From the NCBI GenBank assembly GCA_905331475.1, contig CAJNYU010000835.1, forward strand, positions 124,001 to 188,000: 64,000 bases of DNA, given 5' to 3'. The translations under genes and the position numbers were made by a program. The notes under the pieces were generated by a model. It had not been told where the DNA came from and did not search any database. It worked only from the letters and a program-made list of their open reading frames with translations. This document shows, piece after piece, positions 47,401 to 59,800 of this stretch. This DNA comes from Rotaria socialis. Taxonomy: Eukaryota > Rotifera > Eurotatoria > Philodinida > Philodinidae. The first letter of the stretch is position 1. The number at the start of each line of letters is the position of its first letter.

Positions 47401-48258
47401 CAAGGGGCGAAAGCGACTCCTGGATCCTTGGATTCAGATGACTCCTCATGGGTCCTGGTAGATTCTGCGGATTCTACTGGATTATGGTGGATTCCAGTGA
47501 ATTCTTATGGGTCTTGGTGGATGTTTGAAGATATGTGAAGATCAGTATCAGTTCCTTATCGCTGTCACTTGCTGCCTTTTTAGTCTATTATAATGACTTA
47601 TTCCGTTAGACTAAGTTGCTTTTTAAAGTTTTCTATTGTAGCTTCTCGGATTGATATTCGTCTACGTAACATAAAGTCTTGTAATCATTAACATCTTGTA
47701 CAAGGTTATCCAGCAACTCTATTTGCTGTCAAAGGAAAAGTTAAAAACATAACTTGTAAATTCCATGAAACACATGAAGTTTGACTTTTTTTCATAAAAA
47801 TATGGGATAATTTGCAATTTAACATGAAGAATTAATTAATACATATACAAAGTCATGGGTAGAAACAAAATAGTATTCTTCGTTTCAACAGTATCGTCTA
47901 TATTGTAAAAAGGCTAAATAATTTTTTCAGAACTATTGTAACGCATGTCCAGTCATAGAGTAATATGACAAATAAATCCTTCGGTTCTTCTCTTTTTGTG
48001 TACAAAAAATCTGTAAGTTTTTTTTCTAAGCATTTAGAGGCAAGAAACGATATAAAGACCATTTAGATCTTTGAAAAAATCAATGATCATTTTCGTATTT
48101 TTTTCAAAACGCGATGAAAATCATTGATCCTACGTATATGAGTCTCACTCTTCTCCTTAGCAACTGCAAATTGTTAAAAATATTGAGATACACTCATTAA
48201 TGAAAATGGATCCTAGCGGATTCTATGGATCCATCAGGAGCCGCTCCCCCCCCCCTTG
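47401..48258. mobile_element. 858-bp non-autonomous element with CAAGGGG ends
   Basis: Left end CAAGGGGCGAAAGCGACTCC, right end (reverse strand) CAAGGGGGGGGGGAGCGGCTCC, then GGATCC in both. The flanks TTATACAC and TTATATAT match at 6 of 8, the differences being C/T. The left 120 bp hold several imperfect GGATTC.GGTGG words. No transposase seen. hAT-type is the best guess. Confidence 0.55.
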
Positions 48259-49678
48259 TTATATATTAACTAACCAAAACTTTATCTTGAAAAGTCAAAC
48301 TAATGCAATATATTTTACTAATATCACTAATATGCAGCTAAATAAAATTGTTTTAATTGATATCTTAATTGGCCAGGCGCTAATGAAATCGTTTGATATA
48401 AACATGTAGGTAACCGAGATGATACTCAAATATTCTTGTTACCGACCTGAATATTCTACATTTTCTTACACACATATCCATAACTTCATAGAAAACAAAG
48501 AAAATATTGTGTGTAATAATAATTTTTTCAATTTATTACTCGTGCTGAATTCAATAACACAACTACAACTATGAATATCGATGACTATATTCTCCTAATT
48601 GTTGTATTTTCGTATTATTGGCGATCAACAAATAATATACTTTTGAAATACTAAGATACATCGTGATCGTTGTCTTGATTAGTTATTAGTAACTGAATAT
48701 GAATTTTATTTCGTTTTGCAGAATCAATGGTATTCAAGAGATACTCAACAATGAATAACATGTTAACTTTTATCGGTATCTAATGTGAAAAATGATGCAT
48801 GCATCGATAAGTCAAAAGAACTGATTGATAATCGGTATTATGTTCGTAGCGTTCATAAATAGTAATGATACTGTGCAATTAGGAACATCATACATCAAAA
48901 CACAATTATAATGTGAATAGCTATATGCGAGTATTTTAACGAAATGAAACACAACCAATGAATCGTGACACCATATCGTTTAAGGTTTTTTATTTGTATA
49001 ATAACTCTTTCTCATCAGTAGAAATTTCTAGAATACATTGAATTTAAAAATCTTCAGTGAATGTTTCGATTTGAAAATAATTTTCGTTTCCTGCTGATAC
49101 AAATTTTATCTGCTTTTCGAACATAGATATTCATTGCCAGAACGAAATAATAATAGCTCTGCGTGATAAATTGATTCATCGATGGTTTTTTAGCTACTGA
49201 GCACAAACTTACTTTCAAGTTCGTTTCTAATAGAAGAAAATATTTGGCCTCATTCGGAAAGAATGAAAAAAGAATTCTTATTAATCATTACTACGGAGAA
49301 ATGTTCGATAGCAGTTGACTTAAACATTTTAGTAATGTGTATCATAAGTACATAATTGACATCACAAATAAAAGCTATTAATAGTTCATATTTAACGATT
49401 ATTCATCGCAAACAGGAACAGTAAAGATAACATTGTGACTATCAAAGCACACAAATGTGCTCGCGCTTCGATACAATCATTTTATTTTCAATATGTCAAC
49501 AGCAGCAACGAATAGATTTTTTTACGTTGATTTTTTTTTGTTCTTTCGTTCTTTTTCCTCACTGCTCTTCAGAAATTATTATTTTCGTTTCTACATTTTG
49601 TCTTTTTCTTGCTCCTATTAAGCATACATGCACATGCCCATCTTGTTTAAAAAAAACAATTAAACAGTTGATATTTAA
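48259..49678. other. Intergenic, no gene supported
   Basis: AT-rich sequence up to the F-BAR gene. An acceptor-like AAACAG lies 10 bp before its ATG. No other feature. Confidence 0.4.
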
Positions 49679-50602
49679 ATGGCAATGACCACCCTCTTCA
49701 CAAACGGTGCCGGTACGGCAACTCGTGGCTTCTTTGAACCATTACAATATAGGCGATGTGTTGAGCACTATGAATTTGGTAATGATTTGCTTGAAGAACT
49801 TTCAAGTATGTTTGAAGAACGTTCAGCGATAGAAAATTCATATGTCAATGCATTACGTTCTTGGTCACGAAAATGGCATGCTGAATTAACAAAGTTATCT
49901 GAATATGCATCAAATAAAAAGGTTTGGGACCAAGTCGTATCAACAGGCGAACAAATGGCCGATATGCATCAAAGCATCGTATCAAATTTTCGTGATAATA
50001 TACAACCAAAATTAAAACAATGGAAAAAAGATAACTATGAAAAATCAATCATAAATTATAAAAAGTCAATAGAATTTGAAAAAGAATTTGAACAAGTACA
50101 AAAACCGTGGTTGAAATTACTCGAATCAATTCAGGAATCGAAAAAAGCTTATCACAAAACAACTAAATTACTAAAACAAGCTGAACAAAAGAAAGAAACC
50201 ATGCCACTTGAAACACCACCTGAAATGCAAAAACAAATTGTTGATAATTATATACAAATTAAACTTAATGTTGAAGCAGCACGATTAAAATATCAATACT
50301 TATTACGTGATGTTGCGTCTAGTGCTGAACCACGACAACGTTATGAAGCTAATATGATAGAAATATTTCAACATACGCAAGCATTTGAAAAAAAACGATT
50401 AGATTTTTTCAAAGAAATCTTCGCTGAATATACTAAAACATTACAACAGCAGCCTGTTTTTAGTAAAATGTTTGATGATTACGTAAAAGTATTGCAAACA
50501 CACAATACTACTGCTGATCTTGATACTTGGTACAAAACTGATGGGCCCGGTTCGCACTCAAATTATCCTGTTTTCGAAGAATCTCAAGATGCGATTCCAT
50601 AG
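49679..50602 (+). CDS. F-BAR-only PACSIN/syndapin-like protein, no SH3
   Basis: Intronless, 307 residues. FFEPLQYRRCVEHYEFGNDL, MFEERSAIENSYVNALRSWS, then FEQVQKPWLKLLESIQESKKAYH, YEANMIEIFQHTQAFEKKRLDFFKEIF, and the post-domain TWYKTDGPGSHSNYPVFEE. That last block corresponds to the GPG...NWPQFEE segment that follows the F-BAR of PACSIN. The F-BAR domain should form a curved dimer that binds and bends membranes in endocytosis. It stops (TAG 50600-50602) just after this block, whereas PACSINs go on through a linker to an SH3 that binds dynamin and N-WASP; I see no donor site or SH3 downstream. The lack of introns suggests a retrocopy or a trimmed paralogue. The frame is intact, with conserved charge patterns. 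Confidence 0.85.
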   Translation: MAMTTLFTNGAGTATRGFFEPLQYRRCVEHYEFGNDLLEELSSMFEERSAIENSYVNALRSWSRKWHAELTKLSEYASNKKVWDQVVSTGEQMADMHQSIVSNFRDNIQPKLKQWKKDNYEKSIINYKKSIEFEKEFEQVQKPWLKLLESIQESKKAYHKTTKLLKQAEQKKETMPLETPPEMQKQIVDNYIQIKLNVEAARLKYQYLLRDVASSAEPRQRYEANMIEIFQHTQAFEKKRLDFFKEIFAEYTKTLQQQPVFSKMFDDYVKVLQTHNTTADLDTWYKTDGPGSHSNYPVFEESQDAIP

Positions 50603-51612
50603 AACAATGAATTCTTTTTTTTAAATATAATCTAGATTGGTGTGTTAAGTGAAAAATTCGCGCAGTAAAAAAGCACCAACGATAAATTTTTAATGATCTA
50701 TGCAAAATAGTTTCATAAAAAAATAAAGAAGTTGCCAAATAATGATTGTACGTGAAAAGGTCAGAATCAACTTCAATCGACTCATTTCATATGTAGTAAA
50801 TCTTAGCCTGAAACTTTCTTTTCTACCAGTAACACAGTTTAAGATATAATGTATTATTTATTCACGAAGGTATAACATATAATTATCTACGCTTTGTATT
50901 GGCAGAAGTTCAAGTTTTTCAAGACGATAACCATGGTATCTGAATTTATTTCTATGAACATTGATAAGATTAAATAACTGTGCTCAATAAATATTGATGC
51001 AGATTTTAATTATTTCAATACGTAATGAAAAAAACAAGCCAAACAATGCCGCATGCTTTGATTTTTTGTGAAGTCGTTATGTACACACTATTGTGGTAGG
51101 ATTTTCAATAATAAATATAAGCGACTATTTATCATTTTTCTTGAGAATTTTTCAAAATAACTACATTCATCTGATTGTCTTCGCATCGTGCACTGAAGAA
51201 ATTAGAATAAAAAAAAACATTAAATTCAGTGTTAATGACTTTTCTAGTGAAGTGATATTAAAAATATTGTAATTATAGTCTATTCGTTCTGTTTTTCATG
51301 CTTGTCTTCTCTTCATTTATATCTTTTTCTATAACTAATTTGTTCTTCTCAAGAATAAAAAACCTTGTGTTATAGGCCAATATAATTTTATTTGAAAAAA
51401 AAAAGATGGAAGACTGTTTTTTTCATTCTTTGTATTAACATCGTAATCGATGATAAAGATTGCGGTTCGTTTCTTATCATTTATGTTGTCATATGTAAAT
51501 CTGAATATGTAAAACCTATAAAAAAATTAGCAGTACTTTCATTGACCATGCCACGAAGGTTTGTCTAATTCGTGTTTAATGATTACAAAATGATCATGGC
51601 TGATAGATGAAT
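50603..51612. other. Intergenic between convergent genes
   Basis: AT-rich 3' regions of the F-BAR gene and the GPCR. No gene or repeat recognised. Confidence 0.45.
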
Positions 51613-52767
51613 TTATATCGTTATTTTTCGTTCATTTCGTTGCTCAAGCAATCGCTTCGTTGTTGAAGATGATCCAACCGATACTATACTAAGATGTGCA
51701 GTTACATCATTGTTATGAGCTTTTTGTTGACTAATAGATGAACGTGATGGTTCTTGTCTATAACATGGAAGTAATTTTAAAAATTCTCGTCGAAAATCTT
51801 GCCCACTTAATGTATATAATACAAAATTGAGTGCATGTTTTGTATACCATAATGATTCAAATAAATCAAGAACAATTAGTTTCGTATTTGAAATTGCTGT
51901 TGATGTTTTTAAACGATTTAAACATATATAAATAACGGATGGACATGTTAAAAGCATAAAAGCTACTATAATAGATAATAACATAATAGTTACGCGATTG
52001 TTTCGTTTCTGTTTTATTGATGTTATATATAACATATTTGAACGCATTGTTTTACGAATAATGCCAATATTCGTAAATGTCATAAGACAAAATGGTATGA
52101 TAGCAACAAAAAGTAAATCAAATATAGGAACATATAAATGAAAAAATTTTTTGAACGGTGAATGTGCAATGCATACAAAACGCGTAATCTGCGCAACAGT
52201 TTCATTAGAAATATTATTAGTTTTTTGAGCGTTCGGCATGTTCATTACCATTTCAACTCCTAAAAGAGAAAACAAAATTGTTTTTACATAAGCTGAAAAT
52301 TGTTTTTTCTTAATTTTTTTTGTACCTAAGATACGAAAATAATATATATTGAGAAGTGATACAGCTGAAATAAGCAAACAAGTTGAGTTAGTCACACTCC
52401 AACCTACATGACGGCGGGGAAATAAATTTTTTACAATAAAGTATCGATCAAAACTAACAATGACAAGTATCCATGATGCTAAATGTGACAGTGTTGATGA
52501 TAAAAATATATACGTTCGACATATCCATAATGATGCATTACGTATATCAACACGATATATATGTCGATATAAGAAACGTGCTGATCTCATATAAATGAAA
52601 ATAATATCAATAACAGCAAGTATACATAAATATTGACATGTTGATTGGCAACGAAAACGTTTACGGAGAAGAATTTTCAAACATAATATATTACCAATCG
52701 TCCCGAAAATCATTAAACACGGATAGAAAACTCGAACAAGACCAGCTCGAACAATACTATGCCACAT
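51613..52767 (-). CDS. Rhodopsin-like (class A) G-protein-coupled receptor
   Basis: Seven hydrophobic segments from ATG 52767 to the stop at 51613. TM1 GTIGNILCLKILL, extracellular Cys in LWICRTYIFLSS, TM3 end SFDRYFIVKN (DRY kept), TM6 FMLLTCPSVIYICL (CP kept in place of CWxP), TM7 NFVLYTLSGQDFRREF (NFxxY for NPxxY). It resembles the expanded peptide-like receptors of lophotrochozoans; no ligand can be named. 52325-52260 is probably a 66-bp in-frame intron (donor GTACAA, acceptor TTTTAG): it encodes the odd Lys-rich TKKIKKKQFSAYVKT insert before the second loop, and removing it keeps the frame. The mature protein would then be 362 aa instead of 384. The C-terminal tail is Ser-rich. Confidence 0.85.
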   Translation of the reverse strand: MWHSIVRAGLVRVFYPCLMIFGTIGNILCLKILLRKRFRCQSTCQYLCILAVIDIIFIYMRSARFLYRHIYRVDIRNASLWICRTYIFLSSTLSHLASWILVIVSFDRYFIVKNLFPRRHVGWSVTNSTCLLISAVSLLNIYYFRILGTKKIKKKQFSAYVKTILFSLLGVEMVMNMPNAQKTNNISNETVAQITRFVCIAHSPFKKFFHLYVPIFDLLFVAIIPFCLMTFTNIGIIRKTMRSNMLYITSIKQKRNNRVTIMLLSIIVAFMLLTCPSVIYICLNRLKTSTAISNTKLIVLDLFESLWYTKHALNFVLYTLSGQDFRREFLKLLPCYRQEPSRSSISQQKAHNNDVTAHLSIVSVGSSSTTKRLLEQRNERKITI

Positions 52768-53896
52768 ATTTTCTACTAATATGTAAAGTAATAGTCAAAA
52801 TAGAATAATTAGAATGTTCTAAAATATTTGCGTATACACTATGACAACTTCCCATAGAGGATATATTTAAATAAAATAGAAACGTCATTGCTAATTTCCA
52901 GTGTTCTCAAAACGATAGAATATATATAATCAAATTGACAAGCTCTTTTTTTCCATTTCTTCGAATATATTAGTATATATTTATATGATTCTATTGTTAA
53001 TGAAGTTGATTGTTATTTAAAAAAAAAAGGAACAACGTTATTATGATATGAAAAATAAGAAGAAGAATACTTGTCTTTCATTTCTGCGTCCAACTGCGAG
53101 CGAAAACATGACATTTGAGCGTCGTCGACATATACCTTGATTATGACCGCTCAACTAAAAGGCCCTTTATAGTATATGACTAAAGATGGCGAGTGTTCAA
53201 TTCATTTATTTCATAATTTGAACTATTTTTTAGAAAATCTGTTATATAGTTTAAAATTTTTGCATGGAGTAATATATGAACATGCTGTTTTTGAAGAAAC
53301 TTTCGAACACGGTTTTAAAACTCTTTTTAAATGTTAACAAGAATTTCAATTGAACTTCATTAAACTCATGAATAGAGTGTTAATTTTATTCTACAGAAAA
53401 TGGTATGGTGTATAATTTATCATCATTATATAATTATTTCGATGAGTTTCTTCGTAATTAAAACTATTCGAATTTTTGGGACGACTAGAGAATCAAATAG
53501 AATAGTAATTAATTTATCTCAGATACATAGAAAAATCACCAGGATCTATGAAACAAACAATAAACTTGGCGATGATGGCCTATTGTCGTATATTAATTAT
53601 GATGATATACTAACAAATCTTTCTTTATCTAATTTCATATTAAGAATTTTTTTATGTTATTCAACATCGAAAAGCATGAACATGATATCTAATTTTTCTG
53701 CTATATGCACACATATCTTCTTTTAACGGAAAAAAATATACTGTTTCGTATGAAAATTCCATACAACCATCGACTTTTATCTAGTAATCGAATCGTTATA
53801 AACTATCATAATTCGTTTTTTCTCGTTTTTGTAAATTTATGTGTATTCAATTATTTATTTCTTGGAAAAATAAATTCTTTATCCTTTAATGTCTTA
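52768..53896. other. Intergenic, no gene supported
   Basis: AT-rich. Plus-strand frames at 53400-53726 and 53705-53908 show no family features and lie against the 3' end of the next minus-strand gene. Confidence 0.4.
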
Positions 53897-56800
53897 TCAA
53901 ATAAATAAATCGTTAAGATTGTAAATAATTGATGGCTGGTGTGTGGTTTTCGGATTACTTTCATAGATCGATAAGTGTAATGTTTGAAAATTGAAATGTG
54001 CCGTACAAAGTGTACATGCATTTCGATTTTTTTCTAAAGTACGAAATATTGCATAGGCTTCGTTTTTAGTATCACCCAATAAATCTAATGCATCACTAAT
54101 TGTAGATATTTGACCTAATTCTTGGCCACGTTTCGAACGAGTATGTGTCGATCCAAGCGATTTTTGTTCAATAATGACTTCATTTAAACGTTCATAATGA
54201 TTATAATGCACAAAATAGTTTAATACTGTGTAACCTTCATCTAGAGACAATAAAGTTCATTCGAGTTCTTTTCTTTTTTATCATATGCTCTTTTTACCTT
54301 CTTTTCGGTTTTCTTTCTGATCATCATTTACTACAAAACATTTACTTAAATAATTCCCATTGTCTTTGTTTAAATTAGGTCCAATTTCATAATTCAATAA
54401 ATAATTATTTTGACGAAAAAAAGCTCCGTTTATACAAAAACCAAATGCTACAGGATATAAACGTAGTAGATTATCTAAATCTTGTTCATTTTCTATTGAT
54501 AGTAGCGCACGATTAATTATTTGCCGTGGTAAACGTTTATGTGCAACATACTTTGGATAGAGTCCATTTAACCCAAATGCGAAACCGTGCTTATTAGCAC
54601 CGAAAGCTGTTCCTAAAATTAAAAAACAAATTAAGTATCATAGTAAAAATAACTCGCAATTATGAGACATTGAGTAAAAATTCTCCATTTTATGTTTATT
54701 TGAAATAGGGCAAATCTCAATAAAATATAAAGTTATTTATGGAAATATATCAGCAACTTTCCACGTCAATTCGGAAATAGTATTATCATCAACAGAAAAA
54801 TTAGTTTGTTCGTCGATTCATGATAAATCATGTTTATATATGAGGGCAATGAACAATTAGTTACTTGCTCGATACATATTACACAATGAATCGGAATGTA
54901 AAAATAATCCAATTTTTTCTTAGAGATTATAGAAAATTTTTTAACGTCATTAAATAATGAGCACTTTGCTTAGTTAGAGTAAAGCTTCAAAAATATGTCA
55001 AATATTAATTATATTTAAGGAAGGTTCTTCCAAACAAGCACAGATTTCTCTAATGTATGGGTTGCAAAGGATTTAATCGACTGTTTTCGAGGTAAAGTTC
55101 TATTGTTTTTGCAGTTATATATGACTCGACCTCACGAGTACATATAGAGTAACCTGGGGTAATTGTAAAATGGAAAACAGTCGATTTCAGCATAATTCCT
55201 ATAAATTTTTCATTTTTCGTTATTTTTAAAACTTTTCTTCACAAGATACCTAGCTCCGTATCTGCTCTATCGATAGGTGAAAAAAATCAACTCAAAATAC
55301 TGGGCATAGAGCTATCCACAGAGTATTCTTTGATCTCAAGTTTTCATGCATGCATTCATTCCTGCTGGGCCTAATGTATCCACACGCTGATGCCATTGAG
55401 GTAAATGTATAATCCGAGTCAATTTTCATAGGTTTCAAAAATCTTAATTTGTGAAAAATCAGTACCTCATTTTTCAATTCTTTTTTCATCAATCGATAGC
55501 TCAAAGTCTCTTCTGCCACCCTAAATTATTCTTAATTTTATAACTCAATTCCATATATCCTTTAAACAGCTCACAAAATGAGCACCAAAAGAAAAATCTC
55601 TACATGTTCACCCCAACTGGGGTAATTGTATAATCGCTATTGCATCACAGGAGTGAATATATAATCGCAGCAGTTTTTGCTGAACCTAGTAAAAACCAAT
55701 TCCTCTACGATCCAAATTGACTTTTAATGATCATTCAAACGTAACAATCTTTCAGATGTTCAAGCTCTATCACTCTAGAGCATTTTTAAGATACTTTGAA
55801 AAACTTTAAGTTTTTTTCCAATAATAGCATTTTGAGTTTTAAAGTATCAAAGGAAAAAAGGGATCAGAGACAATTATTTTATCATAAGTGAACAACAATT
55901 CAATCATAAAGGAACGTTACCAGTTGTACGAGATAGAAGCAATCAGATTGGTGATAGAATTGGAAAAAATATTTCTTTTCTTCGTTTTATATACATTAAA
56001 TCGGTCATTGTTTAAGTACATTCAAGGAGAGTACCGCCCCAGGTGAATGAATCCGACAACGGCTCTTATCGAATCCTATGGGATCCGATTCCCTGACAGA
56101 GTCCGGTAGAATTCCTGGACACGGACCTATTGTCGGTTCCGACGGAAAAAAAAATCATTGTCTTATTCGCGATCAAATAAGCATTTTGAGCCATCAGAGC
56201 GCAAGGGTGATTCGTTAGAGTTGGATTCCGTTAAAATCTAACATCGAATCCGATTGGATCCAATACCAAGGATCCGACTGTAGGTCCGTGTCCAGGAATC
56301 CCATAAGATTTCGTCGGTTTGATTGAAACACATATGGTATTCAGTATACTCACTGTCTGACCCTTGTCGGGATCCGATAGGATCCCACTGCCGGAATGAT
56401 TCTCCTGGGGCCTGATAAAGTTAATCGGAAAGAATATTTTTTGCTTTTAAACTATTTTCTTTAGTCTCAAGTGGTAGATATTGGGGTTTATGAAATTTCC
56501 ACTTTCAACTGATTCATTTAATATATGCTGGTCGTACTATTTCTAGATTTTGATTTAATGCCACGTACTTTTATTCGAAAGAAAACGCTTAATTATTGTG
56601 CTAGACCTGATTCGTAATGGAACAACGGCAGTGAAAGAGACTTCTACAAACTATAAAATATTTATTGCAATTCTCTATTCACGTTTATCTGGCCATCGTG
56701 GTGATCGCAAATCAGGCGGTCAAACAATTTTAATCGAAGAAGAAGAAAAGTTTTTAATACACGTTGTACAGAAGTTTCACGAGTGGCAACACTCATTCAC

Positions 56801-59800
56801 TAGATCCGATTTTATTTCTGTAGCACGTACTTTTATGATTGAATTGAACAAGCCAAACGTCACATGCGAATCACGCCTAAATGAGTGTTTTCTTTTCTTT
56901 TCGAAAACAATGGAGTAATGATATTAAGATTGGCGAATCTTGAAAACTGGAAAGTGTGAGATCTGCCTCATGTACTCAATTAGTAGTTGGTAAGAAAAAT
57001 TTACTATTATTCTAAATTTTTGTGAGTTGTTCCCTAGATCGTTGGTTTGATCATTTACATCAAATTCTCTCCAAGTTAAATCTCTTTGGTCGACTGAATC
57101 AATATATAACGTAGATGAGTCGGCGTTTGGTGATGATCCCGGTCGAAAATATGTCATTATCAAGAGAGATTCGAAATATGCTACATATGCTCAAGGTGGA
57201 TCTGGTAAAATTTATACTATGCTTCTTATGTGTACTTCAGCTTCTGGAAAGTAAGTAAAATTGCCGATTTTTGTATATTTATTCTTTGCATTTATTAGAT
57301 TTTTACCTCGTTACATAACTTACCGGATACTCCGACTATTCGATGTGTGGATGACAAGAAATTGCTTCCCTGGATCTCGTTTCAACGCAACGCAATCTAG
57401 TTGGAGTGAAGAAAGAACTTTTTTTGATTGACTATGCAATCATTTTGTGCTATCTGTGAAGATGGTGAAACGACCCATATTGTTGCTAATGGATGGTCAT
57501 CGGGCTCACTTATCTACCAGAATTATGAAGTATTCCATGGATAATGGCATTAGTTTAGAATACTTGCTACCACACACTACCACTATTCTTCAACCTCTCG
57601 ATGTTTTGACACTATCAAAGGTGAAAACAAGTTGGAGAAAGCTGCTGCAAAACAAAGGGGAGCGCGACTTCCGTACTTCAAAGTACGATGGAAGTACAAG
57701 GTAGTACAAGTGAAGTACATGAAAGTACATAAAGTACGGAAGTCGCGCTTTTTCCCCCTTGCTGCAAAATCATTTCAAAGAAACGAATGCTGAGCCTCTT
57801 TTGAAGCAAAATTTTGCACTTTTAGTAAGCTTTTTTAATTTAATACTATTTTGTCTTTTCTCTTTTTAGATTGCTACGAGTAGCCCGAAGTTCGCCAATA
57901 TGACTTTCGCCATTTGCGAAAGTCAAGCGGACATTTGCGAGTGCACCATCTGGACTCTCGTCAATAATTCGCGAAAGTTATATGGACAAAGTTCAGCGAT
58001 CCCGACTGTTTGACCTGGGAACATCAGAAATGAAAAAACTCGTAAAAGTTTTTTGGTAAACATTTGACTATCAACAAGAAGCGCTCGCTTTCTATGTTTA
58101 TGCATGAATTTAATTAACAAGTGATTATCGACTAAAATTGATTAACAGATAAGAAAATGTTGCATGGAATTTATAGTTAACAGTCCTAGCTAAAATATTT
58201 GATTTTTTCGATTTTGATCGTTAGGAACTCGTTAGAGAACCATGAAAGATTTGATCTTTTTTCTACAGTAGGTCACTAAACTCTGAAAGAAACTTGTACG
58301 CTGAAAATCATGAAGATTTAGGCAGTAGTTGAACCAAGATAATAAAAAGATTTTGTACAGTCTTTCTTCACTTTAGATCATTATTCTGATAGGATTTAAA
58401 TCATTCTTATACAAAACCTTTTTCTCATATTTAGTAGAATTGTACTTGGATTTCTTCTAAATATGCTATCCCGTGATAATACAGAAGTAGCCGCTTTTCA
58501 AAGGTGAACAGACAACCAAAGAATACAGAGTAGAGATATTTAGATTTTCATTACAGAAATAGATCAGCGCTTCTGGTTGAACTGTGGTATACTATTACGT
58601 AAGAATCTATGCTAGATATTTAGAATTCTTAATTTATGTGAACTTCTACTTGAGTTTCAGATAAAAAGCACTCCACCGAATTCCTCAAATGTGATATTAG
58701 TCTTCTTTTTTTGTTCAATTGAAATCATGTCACTACATTTTTTTTTATTTTGAATCTAATAATAAAATATCCTCTTTAATGTTCTTTAATGAATAATTGA
58801 AATTATAAACACTTTCACTGAAAGACTTCTAACATGAGGAAAAATAAAGGGGCTCTTGAGAATTTTGTCGGGACTGCTCCGATGAATAGTCGTGATAGAA
58901 ATGAGAGAAGAAATTGTATGTTAAAATAGAGTTCCAATAAATATCACTCGGCAAAAAAGAAGTAATCGCATGTAAAGCCAGGTCATAAATCAAAATTTTA
59001 TATTAAAACGTCTCTATTTAGCTTCCTCGCACCATTCTAATGGAAATATATACAACTGTAACTTAGATAATCTCAGAATGCATTGAAATAGATTCAAATT
59101 GTAGAAATGGATCAAATTTATGACTCTTGTAGGGCTCACACACGGAAGCTTAGTTATGGATAAAGGAAAATGTTTTCAAGGAATATGAATCGGACAGATC
59201 AGATAGCGTCGTTTAGGCAAATTGAATCTCATCAACACTGTTACTATGAAGTAGAGAAACTTGCAAAATTTATCATCAGTGCGTTATAAGGAGCTAATTA
59301 ACTTTAGATTTAAAGGAAGAAGCGATTTATAAGGATGCTTTTCGGACTTATCCCTAAATTGTATAGACATCGGATGGAGTCGCAAATTTCCCATAAGTTC
59401 TATTCTTGAAAAAATAATATCAACTCACCAACATCTACTGTTTCTGATACTTTACTTCTTCGCCGCTTAACTATTCAGTTTGAATGAAAAAGTCGACTTT
59501 GAAAGTTTTTCAATGGTATTTAGAAACGGTAGATGTTGGTGAGCTGATAGTATTTTTTTAAGAATAGAACTTATGGAAAATTTGCGACTCTATCCTATGT
59601 CTATACAATTTAGGGACAAGTCCGAAAAGCATCCTTATAAAGGGCTCCTTCCTTTGACTCAAAAGTTAATTAGCTCCTGATAAAGCACTGATGATAAATT
59701 TTGCAAGTTTCTCTACTTCATAGTAACAGTGTTGATGAGATTCAATTTGCCTAAACGACACCATCTGATCTGTTCGACTCATATTCCTTGAAAACGTATT

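Noticed and set aside
55292..55519. Minus-strand 75-residue frame in the long intron
   Set aside because: Isolated, near repeated GGGGTAATTGTA words, and without transposase or other family motifs.
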